From assembly GCF_000195595.1 (NCBI RefSeq), contig NZ_GL882519.1:1-64000 (forward strand): a DNA stretch of 64,000 bases, written 5' to 3'. Source of the stretch: Actinomyces sp. oral taxon 170 str. F0386. Lineage in GTDB: Bacteria; Actinomycetota; Actinomycetes; Actinomycetales; Actinomycetaceae. Positions within the stretch are counted from its first letter, which is position 1; every line of letters begins with the position of its first letter. Made by a program: the position numbers and the translations under genes. The notes beneath the pieces were generated by a model. It saw only the letters and a program-made list of their open reading frames with translations. It searched no databases and was not told the origin of the DNA. Positions 16,459 to 24,521 of the stretch are shown piece by piece.

Positions 16459-17745
16459 TCAGCCGGCGGCGGACACCTGCGTGGTGAAGTCCTCCTTGCC
16501 CTGGTTGTCGGTGACGACGGCGGTGACGGAGACCTGCTCATCGGCGGGGACCGTGGTGGTGGCCCGGGCGCCGGTGAGGACCTCCTCGGTTCCATCGGCA
16601 TGCTGGACGTACCAGTCGATGCCCGCGATCGCGCCGTCGGCGTCGGTGGAGGCTGAGGCGTCCAGGGAGAGTTGGTCGCCGTCGCGGGCGAGGGTGAAGG
16701 AGCCGGCGGGGCGCGTGTTGTCCACCTGTGCCTGTGCGGCGGCGGGCTGCTCCTGCGCGGCCTGCCGATTGTTCAGGGTGTTCATGATCGAGGAGGCCAT
16801 GGCTTTGTGGCCGGCGGCGTTGGGGTGGAAGCGTCCGTCGTCGAGCAGTCCGTCGAACCAGGAGGTCTGCTTGCCGCACAGCTCGTGGCCGGCGAAGGAG
16901 CCGGAGGGGTCGGTGAACTGGTATCCGTGGCGTTGGGCAGTGGCCCTGAGAGCGGTGTTGAGCTCGTTGGTGCGGGCGTTGATCCAGCGCTGGTCCACCT
17001 TGGCGAGCCCCTGGCAACGGCCGGGAACCGGACCGCCTTTGCCACCCTGCCGAGTGAACATGCGCGGGTAGCCGACGGCGACGACGGTCGCATTGGGGGC
17101 GCGGGTGGCGATGTCGGTCATGATCGTGTCGTAGCTGTAGACGCCGGCCTGCTTGCCCTTGCCGGCCAGGGCATCGATGGTTGAGTCGACCGGCTCGGTG
17201 ACCTCCTTGTCGCTGCTGCAGTTGGAGAAAGGAGGCTGGGTGGCGCACTCGGAGAGAATCTTGGCGAAGCCGGCGTCGTTACCGCCGATGGAAAAGGTGA
17301 CCAAGCCGGTGGAGGCGTCCAGGTGATCGAGCTGGGCGGGTTCCTTCCAGGGAGTCCGGGCCTCGTAGAAGTGCTTGGTCCAGGCTCCCGCGCAGGCGCC
17401 GAAATCGAGTGTCTTGCCGGTCTTGTCGGCGACCTGATGCGCGTAGGCAGCTGTGGCCCGCTTGCACTTGTTGCCGTTCTCCACCTGCACGTCAGTGCCT
17501 TTGGCGTAGGGAGGAGCCCCGACGCCGGAGGCGTAGGAGTCGCCCAGGGCCACATAGCCACCTGTCGGTAGGGACGGCGCCAGGGACACGGAGTGGACTG
17601 AGGGGCCGACGGCGGTCAAGGCGGCCAGTACCGTGACCAATAGGCCGAAGTGGAGTGTGAGGCGCCGTGTACGGCCGACAGTGGTGGTCAGTGGTGTAGA
17701 TAAACGCATCAGTCGGTTCGAGAGTGATAAATGACGTGTTGACAT
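16459..17745 (-). CDS. secreted SGNH/GDSL hydrolase with C-terminal PKD-like domain (copy 2)
   Basis: 428 residues from ATG 17745, with GDS block VALGDSYASG, SIGGNDAGF, RFHPNAAGH and the same PKD-like tail (SLDASASTDADGAIAGIDWYVQHADG) as copy 1. Compared with copy 1 it carries a short insert after APPYAKG. Signal peptide: LHFGLLVTVLAALTAVG. The last coding bases and the 40 bases after the stop match copy 1 closely, so the duplication covered the 3' end. An internal ATG at 17709 is an alternative start; neither has a strong ribosome site. It converges on the peptidase gene, 48 bases away. Confidence 0.87.
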   Translation of the reverse strand: MSTRHLSLSNRLMRLSTPLTTTVGRTRRLTLHFGLLVTVLAALTAVGPSVHSVSLAPSLPTGGYVALGDSYASGVGAPPYAKGTDVQVENGNKCKRATAAYAHQVADKTGKTLDFGACAGAWTKHFYEARTPWKEPAQLDHLDASTGLVTFSIGGNDAGFAKILSECATQPPFSNCSSDKEVTEPVDSTIDALAGKGKQAGVYSYDTIMTDIATRAPNATVVAVGYPRMFTRQGGKGGPVPGRCQGLAKVDQRWINARTNELNTALRATAQRHGYQFTDPSGSFAGHELCGKQTSWFDGLLDDGRFHPNAAGHKAMASSIMNTLNNRQAAQEQPAAAQAQVDNTRPAGSFTLARDGDQLSLDASASTDADGAIAGIDWYVQHADGTEEVLTGARATTTVPADEQVSVTAVVTDNQGKEDFTTQVSAAG

Positions 17746-17978
17746 CAACGATATCGGGCCTTCTTGCTCAGTCCTATGAGGGCTTGTATCTGCTGTGAGG
17801 ATATGTGTTTGTCCAGGTCAGAGACTGATGTCCCATTACCAAAAATATGGCCAGTTAAGATCTTTGCTGAAAGGGGCAAGAGCGAGTGAGAGAGCGAAGG
17901 CGAAGTGAAACATCATCGTTCCTTTCCGGATATCGGTGCTGGTGACGCACTAAGTATCTCCTGCTGGATAGTGGTGTG

Positions 17979-18011
17979 AATCACCCATCCGGATAGGTCG
18001 ATCGGGTGATT
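17979..18011 (-). terminator. hairpin after the lantibiotic-locus response regulator
   Basis: AATCACCC (17979-17986) and GGGTGATT (18004-18011) form a perfect 8-bp stem 4 bases beyond the regulator stop. No T-run follows, so it is a weak or factor-dependent terminator. Confidence 0.45.
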
Positions 18012-18015
18012 CCGT

Positions 18016-18720
18016 TCAAACCAGATTGTGCTGTAGGGCGTATACCACTGCTCCCACCCGGTCCTGGACTCCGAGCTTGGCGATGATCGCGGAGACGTGA
18101 GTCTTGACCGTGGCCTCGCTGAGCCTCAACCGGGTCGCAATCTGCTTGTTGGTCTTGGCGTCGACGACAAGCGTCAGCACCTCCCGTTCTCGTTCTGACA
18201 GGGGGATCCCATGGGGGAGCGGGGAAGCGCTCTGCTGTGTCTGAGTCTGCTTCGAGGTGGACTCTGAGGGCTGGGCAGAGCCGTTTGCCCATAGTCTGGC
18301 CTGGTCGCTGATGATGGCCGATGATGTTGGAGACAGGACGAGATTGCCTGCGACCGCCTGCCGGATGGCGCCGGCCAAGGAGGATGCGCCATCCTCCTTG
18401 GCAACGAATCCGCGTACCCCCAAGGCCATGGCGTCGTCGACGATGGAGTCGGCTGTGAACGTGGTCAGGATAAGGATCGCAGTATCCGGGTTCTCCTCGA
18501 GAAGTGCTTTAGCCAGTGCAAGGCCATCCATCTTGGGCATCTGGATGTCCACGAGAACGGCCTGGACCTTACCGTCGACCTCCGAGGAGTGGAAGAGGTC
18601 GAGTGCCTCCTGGCCGTCCTTGGCTGTCCAGGCAACGACAATGTCGTCATTCTTGGACAGGAGATCTGTCAGCGTCTGACGGACCAGAGCGTCGTCGTCC
18701 GCGATACCAATGCTGATCAT
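18016..18720 (-). CDS. NarL/FixJ-type response regulator of the lantibiotic locus
   Basis: 234 residues. The receiver domain starts ISIGIADDDALVRQ with acidic residues 8-10, the phosphoacceptor Asp58 in AVLVDIQMPKMDG, Thr in ILTTFT and Lys in FVAKEDG. A Ser/Thr/Gln-rich linker leads to a LuxR-type HTH (LSEREREVLTLVVDAKTNKQIATRL and ATVKTHVSAIIAKL). The start ATG overlaps the stop of the upstream kinase gene (ATGA). It likely controls the immunity and biosynthesis genes next door, but its binding sites are not evident. Composition is poorer in GC than the flanking genes. Confidence 0.88.
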   Translation of the reverse strand: MISIGIADDDALVRQTLTDLLSKNDDIVVAWTAKDGQEALDLFHSSEVDGKVQAVLVDIQMPKMDGLALAKALLEENPDTAILILTTFTADSIVDDAMALGVRGFVAKEDGASSLAGAIRQAVAGNLVLSPTSSAIISDQARLWANGSAQPSESTSKQTQTQQSASPLPHGIPLSEREREVLTLVVDAKTNKQIATRLRLSEATVKTHVSAIIAKLGVQDRVGAVVYALQHNLV

Positions 18721-19901
18721 GACTCATCCTCGATAACGAGTGCGGGTGACTGTGAGAGAGGGATGAAGGCGGATGTCAACCAGGTGCCATTGTCCATCAG
18801 TGTGTCCAGTGAGCCGCCAATGGTTGAAAGTCTTTCCTGCATACCAAGTATGCCCATCCCGGAGGAGGGGAGCGTATGATGCGAAGCGGAGACCCCATTG
18901 GTCACCACCAGGCGAGCCTTATCCACGTCCTGACTCAGGGTGATGGTGACTGGCCGATCGCAGTCCGCGTGCCTAAGAACGTTAGAGCTCATCTCCCGAA
19001 GTACCCGGGAGAGAATAGCGGCTTGAAGACGGTTGTAGTGCCCATCTCCTCTGCACTGATAGGTCACGGAGTAGCCGGATGCGGACAGGTCATCGGCGAC
19101 GGCGCGTACAGACTCCTCAAGATCCAGCACGACGGTTCCCAGCCCGGTGATACTTGCACGATCGGTGTTCTTGTCGTTGTTTCGTAGGGCTCGAAGCACG
19201 AGGCGTAGCTCGTGAAGCGAGTCGGCCGCGGTGGACTCGATCGCGGCGAACTCTTGCCGTGCGGCGGCGGGGTAGGAGGAGTCCGCGGCTGCGCGTTGCG
19301 CCCGCAAGGCGGTCTGGGACATCGAGTAGGCGACGAGGTCATGCATCTCACGTGCGATTTCCTCGCGGATAGAAGACAGCTGCTCAGTGGCGACGGAGAT
19401 CTTTTGACGTAACGCCGCCTCCGTGCGACGGATCATTGATCCGGGAAGAAGGGTGCAGGCTGCGAGGAACAGCTGTGATGCCGCCACAGAGATAGGGCCT
19501 GTAGGGGTGATGACCGCCAGCGGGACAATGAGAGCAAGAGTTAGCGCAATCCGCAGAGGGAGGAACAGTCCCAGGTAGAAGAAGAAGACGGCGTTGGTTA
19601 TCACCACATCGCCAGCGGGAACGTGCGGCACCTGAAGGAGCACGATCCAGAGGGCCAGATAGCCGAGAGATCCCGATATGGGGTATGCAGGAATGAGGGA
19701 CAGAGTGATAACTGTTAAGAGAAGAAAGATGAGGCGTTCTGTGCTGGGTGAGTTGAAGAGGGTGAGCATCAGCACCAGGTTGATGACACCAACTATGGAT
19801 CCGATAGCGGCATATCGCTGCCGGGATCGGGATGCACTCCATAGATGCACGCCCGACCACCAGTGGTGGCGGGCGGTGATCTCCTCTGAGAAGTTGCTCA
19901 C
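18717..19901 (-). CDS. DesK/NarX-type sensor histidine kinase of the lantibiotic locus
   Basis: 394 residues. An N-terminal block of five or six membrane segments (residues about 32-155) has almost no extracellular loop, as in intramembrane-sensing kinases. The HisKA_3 box is IREEIAREMHDLVAYSMSQ with His187 as phosphorylation site, and the ATPase domain ends GMGILGMQERLSTIGG. The GTG start at 19901 is 6 bases after a consensus -10, so the mRNA appears leaderless. It forms an overlapping operon with the response regulator. Proximity to lanFEG suggests sensing of the lantibiotic or of envelope stress (inference). Confidence 0.87.
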   Translation of the reverse strand: MSNFSEEITARHHWWSGVHLWSASRSRQRYAAIGSIVGVINLVLMLTLFNSPSTERLIFLLLTVITLSLIPAYPISGSLGYLALWIVLLQVPHVPAGDVVITNAVFFFYLGLFLPLRIALTLALIVPLAVITPTGPISVAASQLFLAACTLLPGSMIRRTEAALRQKISVATEQLSSIREEIAREMHDLVAYSMSQTALRAQRAAADSSYPAAARQEFAAIESTAADSLHELRLVLRALRNNDKNTDRASITGLGTVVLDLEESVRAVADDLSASGYSVTYQCRGDGHYNRLQAAILSRVLREMSSNVLRHADCDRPVTITLSQDVDKARLVVTNGVSASHHTLPSSGMGILGMQERLSTIGGSLDTLMDNGTWLTSAFIPLSQSPALVIEDES

Positions 19902-19907
19902 AAAACT

Positions 19908-19937
19908 TTAATACCGGATAAATTATTGGTGTGTCAA
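19908..19937 (-). promoter_or_regulatory. consensus promoter of the kinase/regulator operon
   Basis: On the minus strand TTGACA (19937-19932), an 18-base spacer and TATTAA (19913-19908) precede the GTG start at 19901 by 6 bases. This is one of the best sigma-70-like promoters in the window and predicts a leaderless transcript. Confidence 0.75.
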
Positions 19938-19952
19938 GCGTTTTGTGAGAGT

Positions 19953-20084
19953 GAGGGCGGGGTCGACACCAAGCACCGCCCCGTCCTGGAGGCCATCCTG
20001 GCCCTTCGGCGGGCGCGCGATGCCGTTCCGGAGGACTCGGTGGTGGATTCAGTGGTGGACCAGCGGAGCGTCACCGTCGATTGA
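19953..20084 (+). pseudogene. 3' remnant of an unidentified gene
   Basis: An open plus-strand frame of typical host codon use (GC-rich third positions) reads GGVDTKHRPVLEAILALRRA then RDAVPEDSVVDSVVDQ and stops at 20082-20084. It has no start and emerges abruptly from the AT-rich promoter of the kinase gene, while its end slightly overlaps the convergent methyltransferase stop. It looks like the tail of a host gene whose 5' part was lost when the adjacent accessory genes arrived. The protein family was not recognised. Confidence 0.4.
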
Positions 20085-20823
20085 CGGCGCCGAGGATGAC
20101 GCTGATGTGGTGTGGCAGAACTGGATCAGGGGTGGAGCGTTGAGCGGCCAGAAAGAGGCTGGCTTCCTTGAGGTCGTTGACGAGGTCCTCGGGCGTGACG
20201 AGGTAGCGCTCGGAGACGTACTCCTTGTCACGGCAGCGCAGGATGGTGCGCCGCCTACGACCCGCATGGTCGATCTCCTCGGTGAGGTATGCATCTGGTC
20301 GGAGCCGGATTGTGCTGGTTGCGGCTGCGGCAGGGAGTACTCGATCAATGGAGGCGATGAGGGCGCCGCCGATCGCCAAATGGGCGGCCACGCATCGTAT
20401 GGTGGCTCGTCGCTGTTCAGGGTTCAGGAGGGTGATGGTTGCCATGGGGAGGCAGACGGCCTTGAAGGACTCCTTGATGTCGAAGGAGACCATGTCCGCC
20501 TGCTGGATCTCCACCCGGCCTGCGATTCCCGATTGGATGGCCTGCCGTTCAGTCAGTCGTTCGGCGAGAAGACTGAGCACATCGATGCTGAGGTCGGTGG
20601 CGAGCACTCGGTGCCCAGCGGCTGCCATGGGCACAGTGACGCGCCCCGAGCCGCAGGCAAGTTCGAGGACCCGCAACCCGGCCAGTGTCTGGTCGGGCAG
20701 GATCTCGAGAAAATCGAGGATTGAGGCAATCTCAGTGTCGTCCCGGTGCGTGAGCTCGTGGTCATGGCGAGCACCGGTGCCGAAGGAAAGGCTGTCATGG
20801 CCCGCTGCTCGTACCTCAACCAT
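20071..20823 (-). CDS. class I SAM-dependent methyltransferase
   Basis: 250 residues from ATG 20823 with the excellent site AGGAGGTGAT upstream. Motif I is VLELACGSGRVTVPMAAAGH, followed by the acidic end of strand 2 (VLATDLSIDVLSLL), a motif II region (IQQADMVSFDI) and LPMATITLLNPEQR. The substrate is not indicated. It lies between the two-component operon and lanGEF on the same strand, with a broken small ORF overlapping its start. Lacticin 481-group lantibiotics are not known to need a methyltransferase, so it may tailor this peptide, belong to the small-ORF unit, or be unrelated. Confidence 0.8.
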   Translation of the reverse strand: MVEVRAAGHDSLSFGTGARHDHELTHRDDTEIASILDFLEILPDQTLAGLRVLELACGSGRVTVPMAAAGHRVLATDLSIDVLSLLAERLTERQAIQSGIAGRVEIQQADMVSFDIKESFKAVCLPMATITLLNPEQRRATIRCVAAHLAIGGALIASIDRVLPAAAATSTIRLRPDAYLTEEIDHAGRRRRTILRCRDKEYVSERYLVTPEDLVNDLKEASLFLAAQRSTPDPVLPHHISVILGAVNRR

Positions 20824-21039
20824 AGGGGATCACCTCCTGAGGCTCCGTGGGGTGGTTGGCCGACTTGACCTCCAGACGCAGGCCTGAGCAGCAGGGGGCT
20901 TCGGTCGGATCGAACCGGCGGTAATCGTGCTGCGCAGGGCGCCGAGGGAGCAGGTATGGGCTGCGGCGGTTGCGGCAGGCCGGAGTCTGGCCCGCACCTG
21001 GAGTGAGTAACAAAATTGGCGGCAATGGCGTTTGGACAT
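20816..21039 (-). pseudogene. small ORF upstream of the methyltransferase, apparently frameshifted
   Basis: The ATG at 21039 has a good site (AGGAAGG) but its frame (MSKRHCRQFCYSLQ) becomes Arg-rich and unlike coding sequence. The next frame has high GC at third positions and a natural composition (ILLLTPGAGQTPACRNRR, later DYRRFDPTEAPCCSGL and EVKSANHPTEPQEVIPYG). It stops 8 bases inside the methyltransferase gene, as in translational coupling. One missing base in the AAAC at the fourth codon would join them into about 74 residues beginning MSKTPLPPI. It could be a decayed small protein or peptide precursor served by the methyltransferase. The family is not recognised. Confidence 0.4.
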
Positions 21040-21118
21040 CAGCGTGTCCTTCCTGTCGGAGGAGCAGGATGCTCCCGATGTCACAGTTCAATGACGGTAA
21101 GAGGCTGATTCATGGAGT

Positions 21119-21207
21119 GAGGAACCTCAGTGTCCGAAGAGCCCTCGACTTGATGCTATTAATCCCCGTCACCTTGTCCGAGGAACCTCAGTGTCCGAAG
21201 AGCCCTC
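21119..21207. repeat. 28-bp perfect direct repeat, two copies 33 bp apart
   Basis: Copies at 21119-21146 and 21180-21207 are identical, starting GAGGAACCTCAGTG and ending GAAGAGCCCTC, separated by 33 unique bases. They lie just beyond the lanG stop. The 28/33 geometry recalls a CRISPR unit, but there are only two copies and no cas gene. A regulatory or recombination-derived duplication is more likely. Confidence 0.7.
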
Positions 21208-21223
21208 AGCAGCAGTCCACCAG

Positions 21224-22063
21224 TCAGTGCTGCTTCCTTCTTAGCGCTCGCCTGCTGAGGAGAACGGTGGCGGTGATGAGGATGGTGTTCCAGATGAGGA
21301 ACCAGGCGATGCTCGCGGGTGTGGGCATGGCCAGTGTGCGGGCCTGCATGCCAATGCTGACCTGGGAGTATGGGTAGAGAGCACTTATCGGCGGAGCGAC
21401 GAGGAGGATGGCCAGGCTGAGGAAGGAGGCTCCCATGCCGGTCAGGACGGTGGTGGCGAAACTGGGGACGTAGATGCCGACGAGCAGCTGGGCGGTCGCG
21501 ATGGTGACGGCTCCGAAAGCCCCCAGGAAGGCCCAGGTGGTCACGGTAGCGATGTCGGCCGGAGTGAAGTGGAAACCCAGGGCTGCGCTGGCAGCCATGA
21601 CGAGCAGGAGGAAGGCCATCTGGCAGTAGAAGGCGAACAGGGTGGTCAGGATGAGTTTGCCGGTGTAAGTGGTGATGGTTGCGCCGTAAGTGGCCATGCG
21701 GCGCCAGTTGTCGTGCTCGTGCTCCATGCGGGTCAGGCCGGCGGCGCGGAAGGTAATCAGCATGGGCAGGAAGAAGGTGCCCCACATCAGCCCGCCTTGG
21801 CCCCACACTACCTGCCAGGTGACGCCCTGATCGCGGAAGATCTCGGTGTTGTCCAGGTATTTGAACACGCCGCTGGCGGTGTTGAGGGCGGCCAGGGCCA
21901 GAGCGAAGGTGGCCAGGATCCAGGACCGTCTGGACTTGACGCGCTCGATGGCCAGGGGCACTAGGATCCGCTCGTGCAGCCGACTCGTCCTGGTGGTGGT
22001 TGGGCCCGTCTGGGGGAACTCGGGCATACCGGCGGGTGCAGCGGTACTGATTGCTGCGGTCAT
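21224..22063 (-). CDS. lanG: LanG-like ABC-2 permease, lantibiotic immunity
   Basis: 279 residues with six membrane segments. After a Pro/Thr-rich N-terminus comes IERVKSRRSWILATFALALAALN, the first helix typical of LanE/LanG/ABC-2 permeases, then FFLPMLITFRAAGLTRMEHEHDNWRRM, where the EHE/NW motif before the second helix is common in this group, and a C-terminal SRRALRRKQH tail. The ribosome site AGAGGAGA precedes ATG 22063. It is the last gene of a lanF-lanE-lanG operon and would pair with LanE to form the membrane part of an exporter that removes the lantibiotic from the membrane. Confidence 0.8.
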   Translation of the reverse strand: MTAAISTAAPAGMPEFPQTGPTTTRTSRLHERILVPLAIERVKSRRSWILATFALALAALNTASGVFKYLDNTEIFRDQGVTWQVVWGQGGLMWGTFFLPMLITFRAAGLTRMEHEHDNWRRMATYGATITTYTGKLILTTLFAFYCQMAFLLLVMAASAALGFHFTPADIATVTTWAFLGAFGAVTIATAQLLVGIYVPSFATTVLTGMGASFLSLAILLVAPPISALYPYSQVSIGMQARTLAMPTPASIAWFLIWNTILITATVLLSRRALRRKQH

Positions 22064-22117
22064 GGTGGTCTCCTCTTCGTTCTGGTTGGATGTCGTTTCC
22101 TAGCGAGCTGGGGGTGT

Positions 22118-22876
22118 CTAGCGCGTGATCTGTCGGCTAAAGACAGCCTGGGCCAGGGCTGTGGCGGCCAGGCCCATGACGATGACAAGGAGGGTGTAGG
22201 CACCCAGGTGCTCCAATGGGGCTATGCCGGTGGTGGTGCCCTCGCCGAACACCAAACGCACGGGGGAAAGCAGAGCGGGGTACTGCCAGGGCAGAACGAT
22301 GGCTACTGAGCTGGGCATAAAGATATCGGTGAGGGTGCCGAGTAGGCCGCCCAGGGCACCGACGGTCAGCGTCAGGGCCTGGCGCTGGACGAGCATGGCC
22401 AGGACCAGGTGGATGGCGGTCATCGCGATGTTGGCTACGAGCAATCCACCCAGCCAGGTTGCGGTCATGCCCAGGTCGGTGGGCACACCGTTGGCAGTTG
22501 CCACCAGAGTGGTTATGGATACCAGGGCGATGACGGGGACCGAGCAGATGGCCAGGGCCGTGGTGAGCTTGGCCAGGAACAGGGAGGTGCGCGACTGGCC
22601 GTCAGCGAGGAGCTGGGACAACATGGTGCTGTCGTGCTCAGTGGCAGCCAGGCGCGAGGCCACCACTGCGGAGACGATCGGCGCGATCAGGGAGTGCACA
22701 CCCGTGGCGTTACCGATGATGTAGCCTGTAGTTGCCGCGACACCGCTGGATATCCTGGCCAGGCTGATGACTGTGAGCGCTGTGGCCCAGACCAACTCCA
22801 AGCCGGTGGCCAGGCCGAGGGTCAGCCATAGACGCGACCTCTTGAGCTTGGAGATCTCCAGTCCTAGGGCTTTCAT
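22118..22876 (-). CDS. lanE: LanE-like ABC-2 permease, lantibiotic immunity
   Basis: 252 residues, six membrane segments. The protein begins MKALGLEISKLKRSRLWLTLGLATG, the K/R-rich entry into helix 1 usual for these permeases, then ASRLAATEHDSTMLSQLLADGQSRTSLFLAKL, the equivalent of the EHD/W element, and ends LAQAVFSRQITR. The ATG overlaps the lanF stop (22873-22876), and lanG follows after 54 bases. Together with LanF and LanG it should give producer self-protection. The lanE and lanG labels could be swapped, since the two permeases of such sets are not reliably separable. Confidence 0.8.
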   Translation of the reverse strand: MKALGLEISKLKRSRLWLTLGLATGLELVWATALTVISLARISSGVAATTGYIIGNATGVHSLIAPIVSAVVASRLAATEHDSTMLSQLLADGQSRTSLFLAKLTTALAICSVPVIALVSITTLVATANGVPTDLGMTATWLGGLLVANIAMTAIHLVLAMLVQRQALTLTVGALGGLLGTLTDIFMPSSVAIVLPWQYPALLSPVRLVFGEGTTTGIAPLEHLGAYTLLVIVMGLAATALAQAVFSRQITR

Positions 22877-24030
22877 GCTCCCACCCTCCTCATCCCCTGG
22901 TAGGCGGTCTGCTGGGCTGGGTCTTGGTAAGCAGCCTGGGTGTAAGTGGGTACCGGTCGGGCTGGGGCCCGGCGGGGTCCTTGGGCGCCCGGGTAGCCGG
23001 GTGCCGGCGCCTGTGACGGAGTGCTCTGCCGCTGGACTGGCGCCTGACGGACGTGAGCGGGCTGGTGCGGCGCTCCGCGCGGTGGCTGCTGCTGGGTACT
23101 GGGCTGGCCCTGCGGGGGTGCCTGCTCGGTGATGTCCAGGAAGATCTGCTCCAGGGAGCGGCGTCTCAGCTCGACTCGGTAGATGCTGGTGCCTGCGGTG
23201 ACCAGGGTGGTGACCAGCCGGGCGACGTGATCGTCGTCGTATGCGGGCATGATGATCTCGCCGTCCTGGACTGAACTGACCCGCCAGCCCTGAGCAGCCA
23301 GGGTCTGGGCAGTGGGGACCGCCTGCTCGGGGCGGGTGCGCACCACGATGTGGCCGGCCTCGGCCAGGGCAGACAGAGGACCTTGGTAGAGCAGATGGCC
23401 GTGGCTGATGATGCCGATGGTGTCGGCCATCTGCTCGATCTCGCTGAGCAGGTGACTGGAGACCATCACAGTGATCCCCCGGGAGGCTGGCAGGCTGGTG
23501 ATCAGCTCGCGGATCTCGTGGATACCGGAGGGGTCCAACCCGTTGGTGGGCTCGTCCAGGATGAGGAGCTCGGGCTCTCCCAGCAGGGCCATGGCCAGAC
23601 CTAACCGCTGCTTCATTCCCAGGGAGTAGTTCCGTGCCTGTTTGTTGGCTGCGTGGGACAGACCCACGGTATCCAGGGCCTGGTCGATGCTGGCTGCGCC
23701 CAGATGCTTGACCCGGCGCACGATGTCAAGGTTCTCCCGTCCGGTCAGGTGACCGTAGAAGGAGGGCTGCTCGATCAGGGAACCCACGCGGGCCAGTGTG
23801 CGTCCGGGTGAGAAGGGCTCCCCAAAGACCTCCACGCTCCCGTTGGTGGGGCGGGTCAGCCCGAGCAGCATCTTCATCGTGGTGGACTTACCCGCTCCGT
23901 TGGGGCCGAGGAAGCCGTAGACCTGCCTGGCGGGAACCTCCAGGCCGACACCACTGACTACTTCGGCATTTCCGTACCGCTTGGTCAGTCCTGTACTGCG
24001 CACCACCAGGTGCTGCCTGGTATTCAGCAT
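22873..24030 (-). CDS. lanF: LanF-like ABC transporter ATPase, lantibiotic immunity
   Basis: 385 residues from ATG 24030 (AAGGAGCG upstream). Walker A is GPNGAGKSTT; the Q-loop position reads GSLIEQPSFYGHLTGRENL, the glutamate E-loop that marks LanF-type ATPases; the signature is YSLGMKQRLGLAMAL and Walker B LLILDEPTNGLDP, with switch His in SSHLL. The last 75 residues are an unusual Gln/Pro/Ala-rich tail of unknown role, making the protein longer than a normal LanF of about 300. It heads the lanF-lanE-lanG operon, divergent from lanA. Confidence 0.88.
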   Translation of the reverse strand: MLNTRQHLVVRSTGLTKRYGNAEVVSGVGLEVPARQVYGFLGPNGAGKSTTMKMLLGLTRPTNGSVEVFGEPFSPGRTLARVGSLIEQPSFYGHLTGRENLDIVRRVKHLGAASIDQALDTVGLSHAANKQARNYSLGMKQRLGLAMALLGEPELLILDEPTNGLDPSGIHEIRELITSLPASRGITVMVSSHLLSEIEQMADTIGIISHGHLLYQGPLSALAEAGHIVVRTRPEQAVPTAQTLAAQGWRVSSVQDGEIIMPAYDDDHVARLVTTLVTAGTSIYRVELRRRSLEQIFLDITEQAPPQGQPSTQQQPPRGAPHQPAHVRQAPVQRQSTPSQAPAPGYPGAQGPRRAPARPVPTYTQAAYQDPAQQTAYQGMRRVGA

Positions 24031-24464
24031 TGCTGCGCTCCTTTCCGATTTCGTCGCCGCTAAGCGCGGGGACATCGACTGCATGATTTGAAAGGCGTAT
24101 CCACTCTAACACCGTTAAGAAAATCCATGTGAATGATTCTGGTCCTACGAACGGGCTAGTCGATCGTCGTATTGACGTTCTGGAGTTGGGGTGCTCAAAG
24201 ACGGTAGGTATCGGTCGATGGTAGCGAGATGCCGTCCACCTGTTGTGTCGACATCAGGAATCAGTGGCGATATCGCGCGCAGCAAATGCTGGCAGCCTGT
24301 TCAGAAAAAGAGGTCGTCCATGTGGGTCACCATATTCGCTCCCTTGATGGTGCGCGGGGGCGCGCCTAGCGTCGGTACCGAGGTTCAACTCCTGAGTCGC
24401 CAGTCTTGGAGAGTCTGGCGTCCGTTGAGCCGCCACAGGATTCGTCGATGATTCATCGATGAGC
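24031..24464. other. intergenic region between lanF and lanA
   Basis: 434 bases separating the divergent immunity and biosynthesis operons, so it should hold both promoters and regulator sites. No perfect promoter was found. TTGACG (24173-24178) has no matching -10, and GATATC at about 24270 and CATATT at about 24330 are weak candidates. CATCGATG with the near-copy GTCGATGATT (24443-24463) forms a small imperfect dyad just before the lanA leader. Open frames here show no coding character. Confidence 0.5.
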
Positions 24465-24521
24465 CGACAACATGAACAGCACCGTTAAAGGGCGGTGCGA
24501 ACTCGAAAGGAGAACATCATG
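24465..24521 (+). repeat. lanA leader/RBS segment, copy 1 of a 57-nt duplication
   Basis: This segment, ending with the lanA ATG, aligns without gaps to 24761-24817 upstream of lanM: 45 of 57 positions match and all 12 differences are transitions. It contains the stem-loop GCACCGT-TAAAGG-GCGGTGC (24479-24498) and the ribosome site AAGGAGA. In the second copy the same seven pairs can form through G-U pairs. Confidence 0.8.

Noticed and set aside
21119..21207. CRISPR array
   Set aside because: Only two repeats, unlike known actinobacterial repeats, no leader and no cas genes in the window.
24191..24451. 86-codon ORF between lanF and lanA
   Set aside because: No ribosome site, Arg/Ser-rich, no motif; best explained as chance within a regulatory region.
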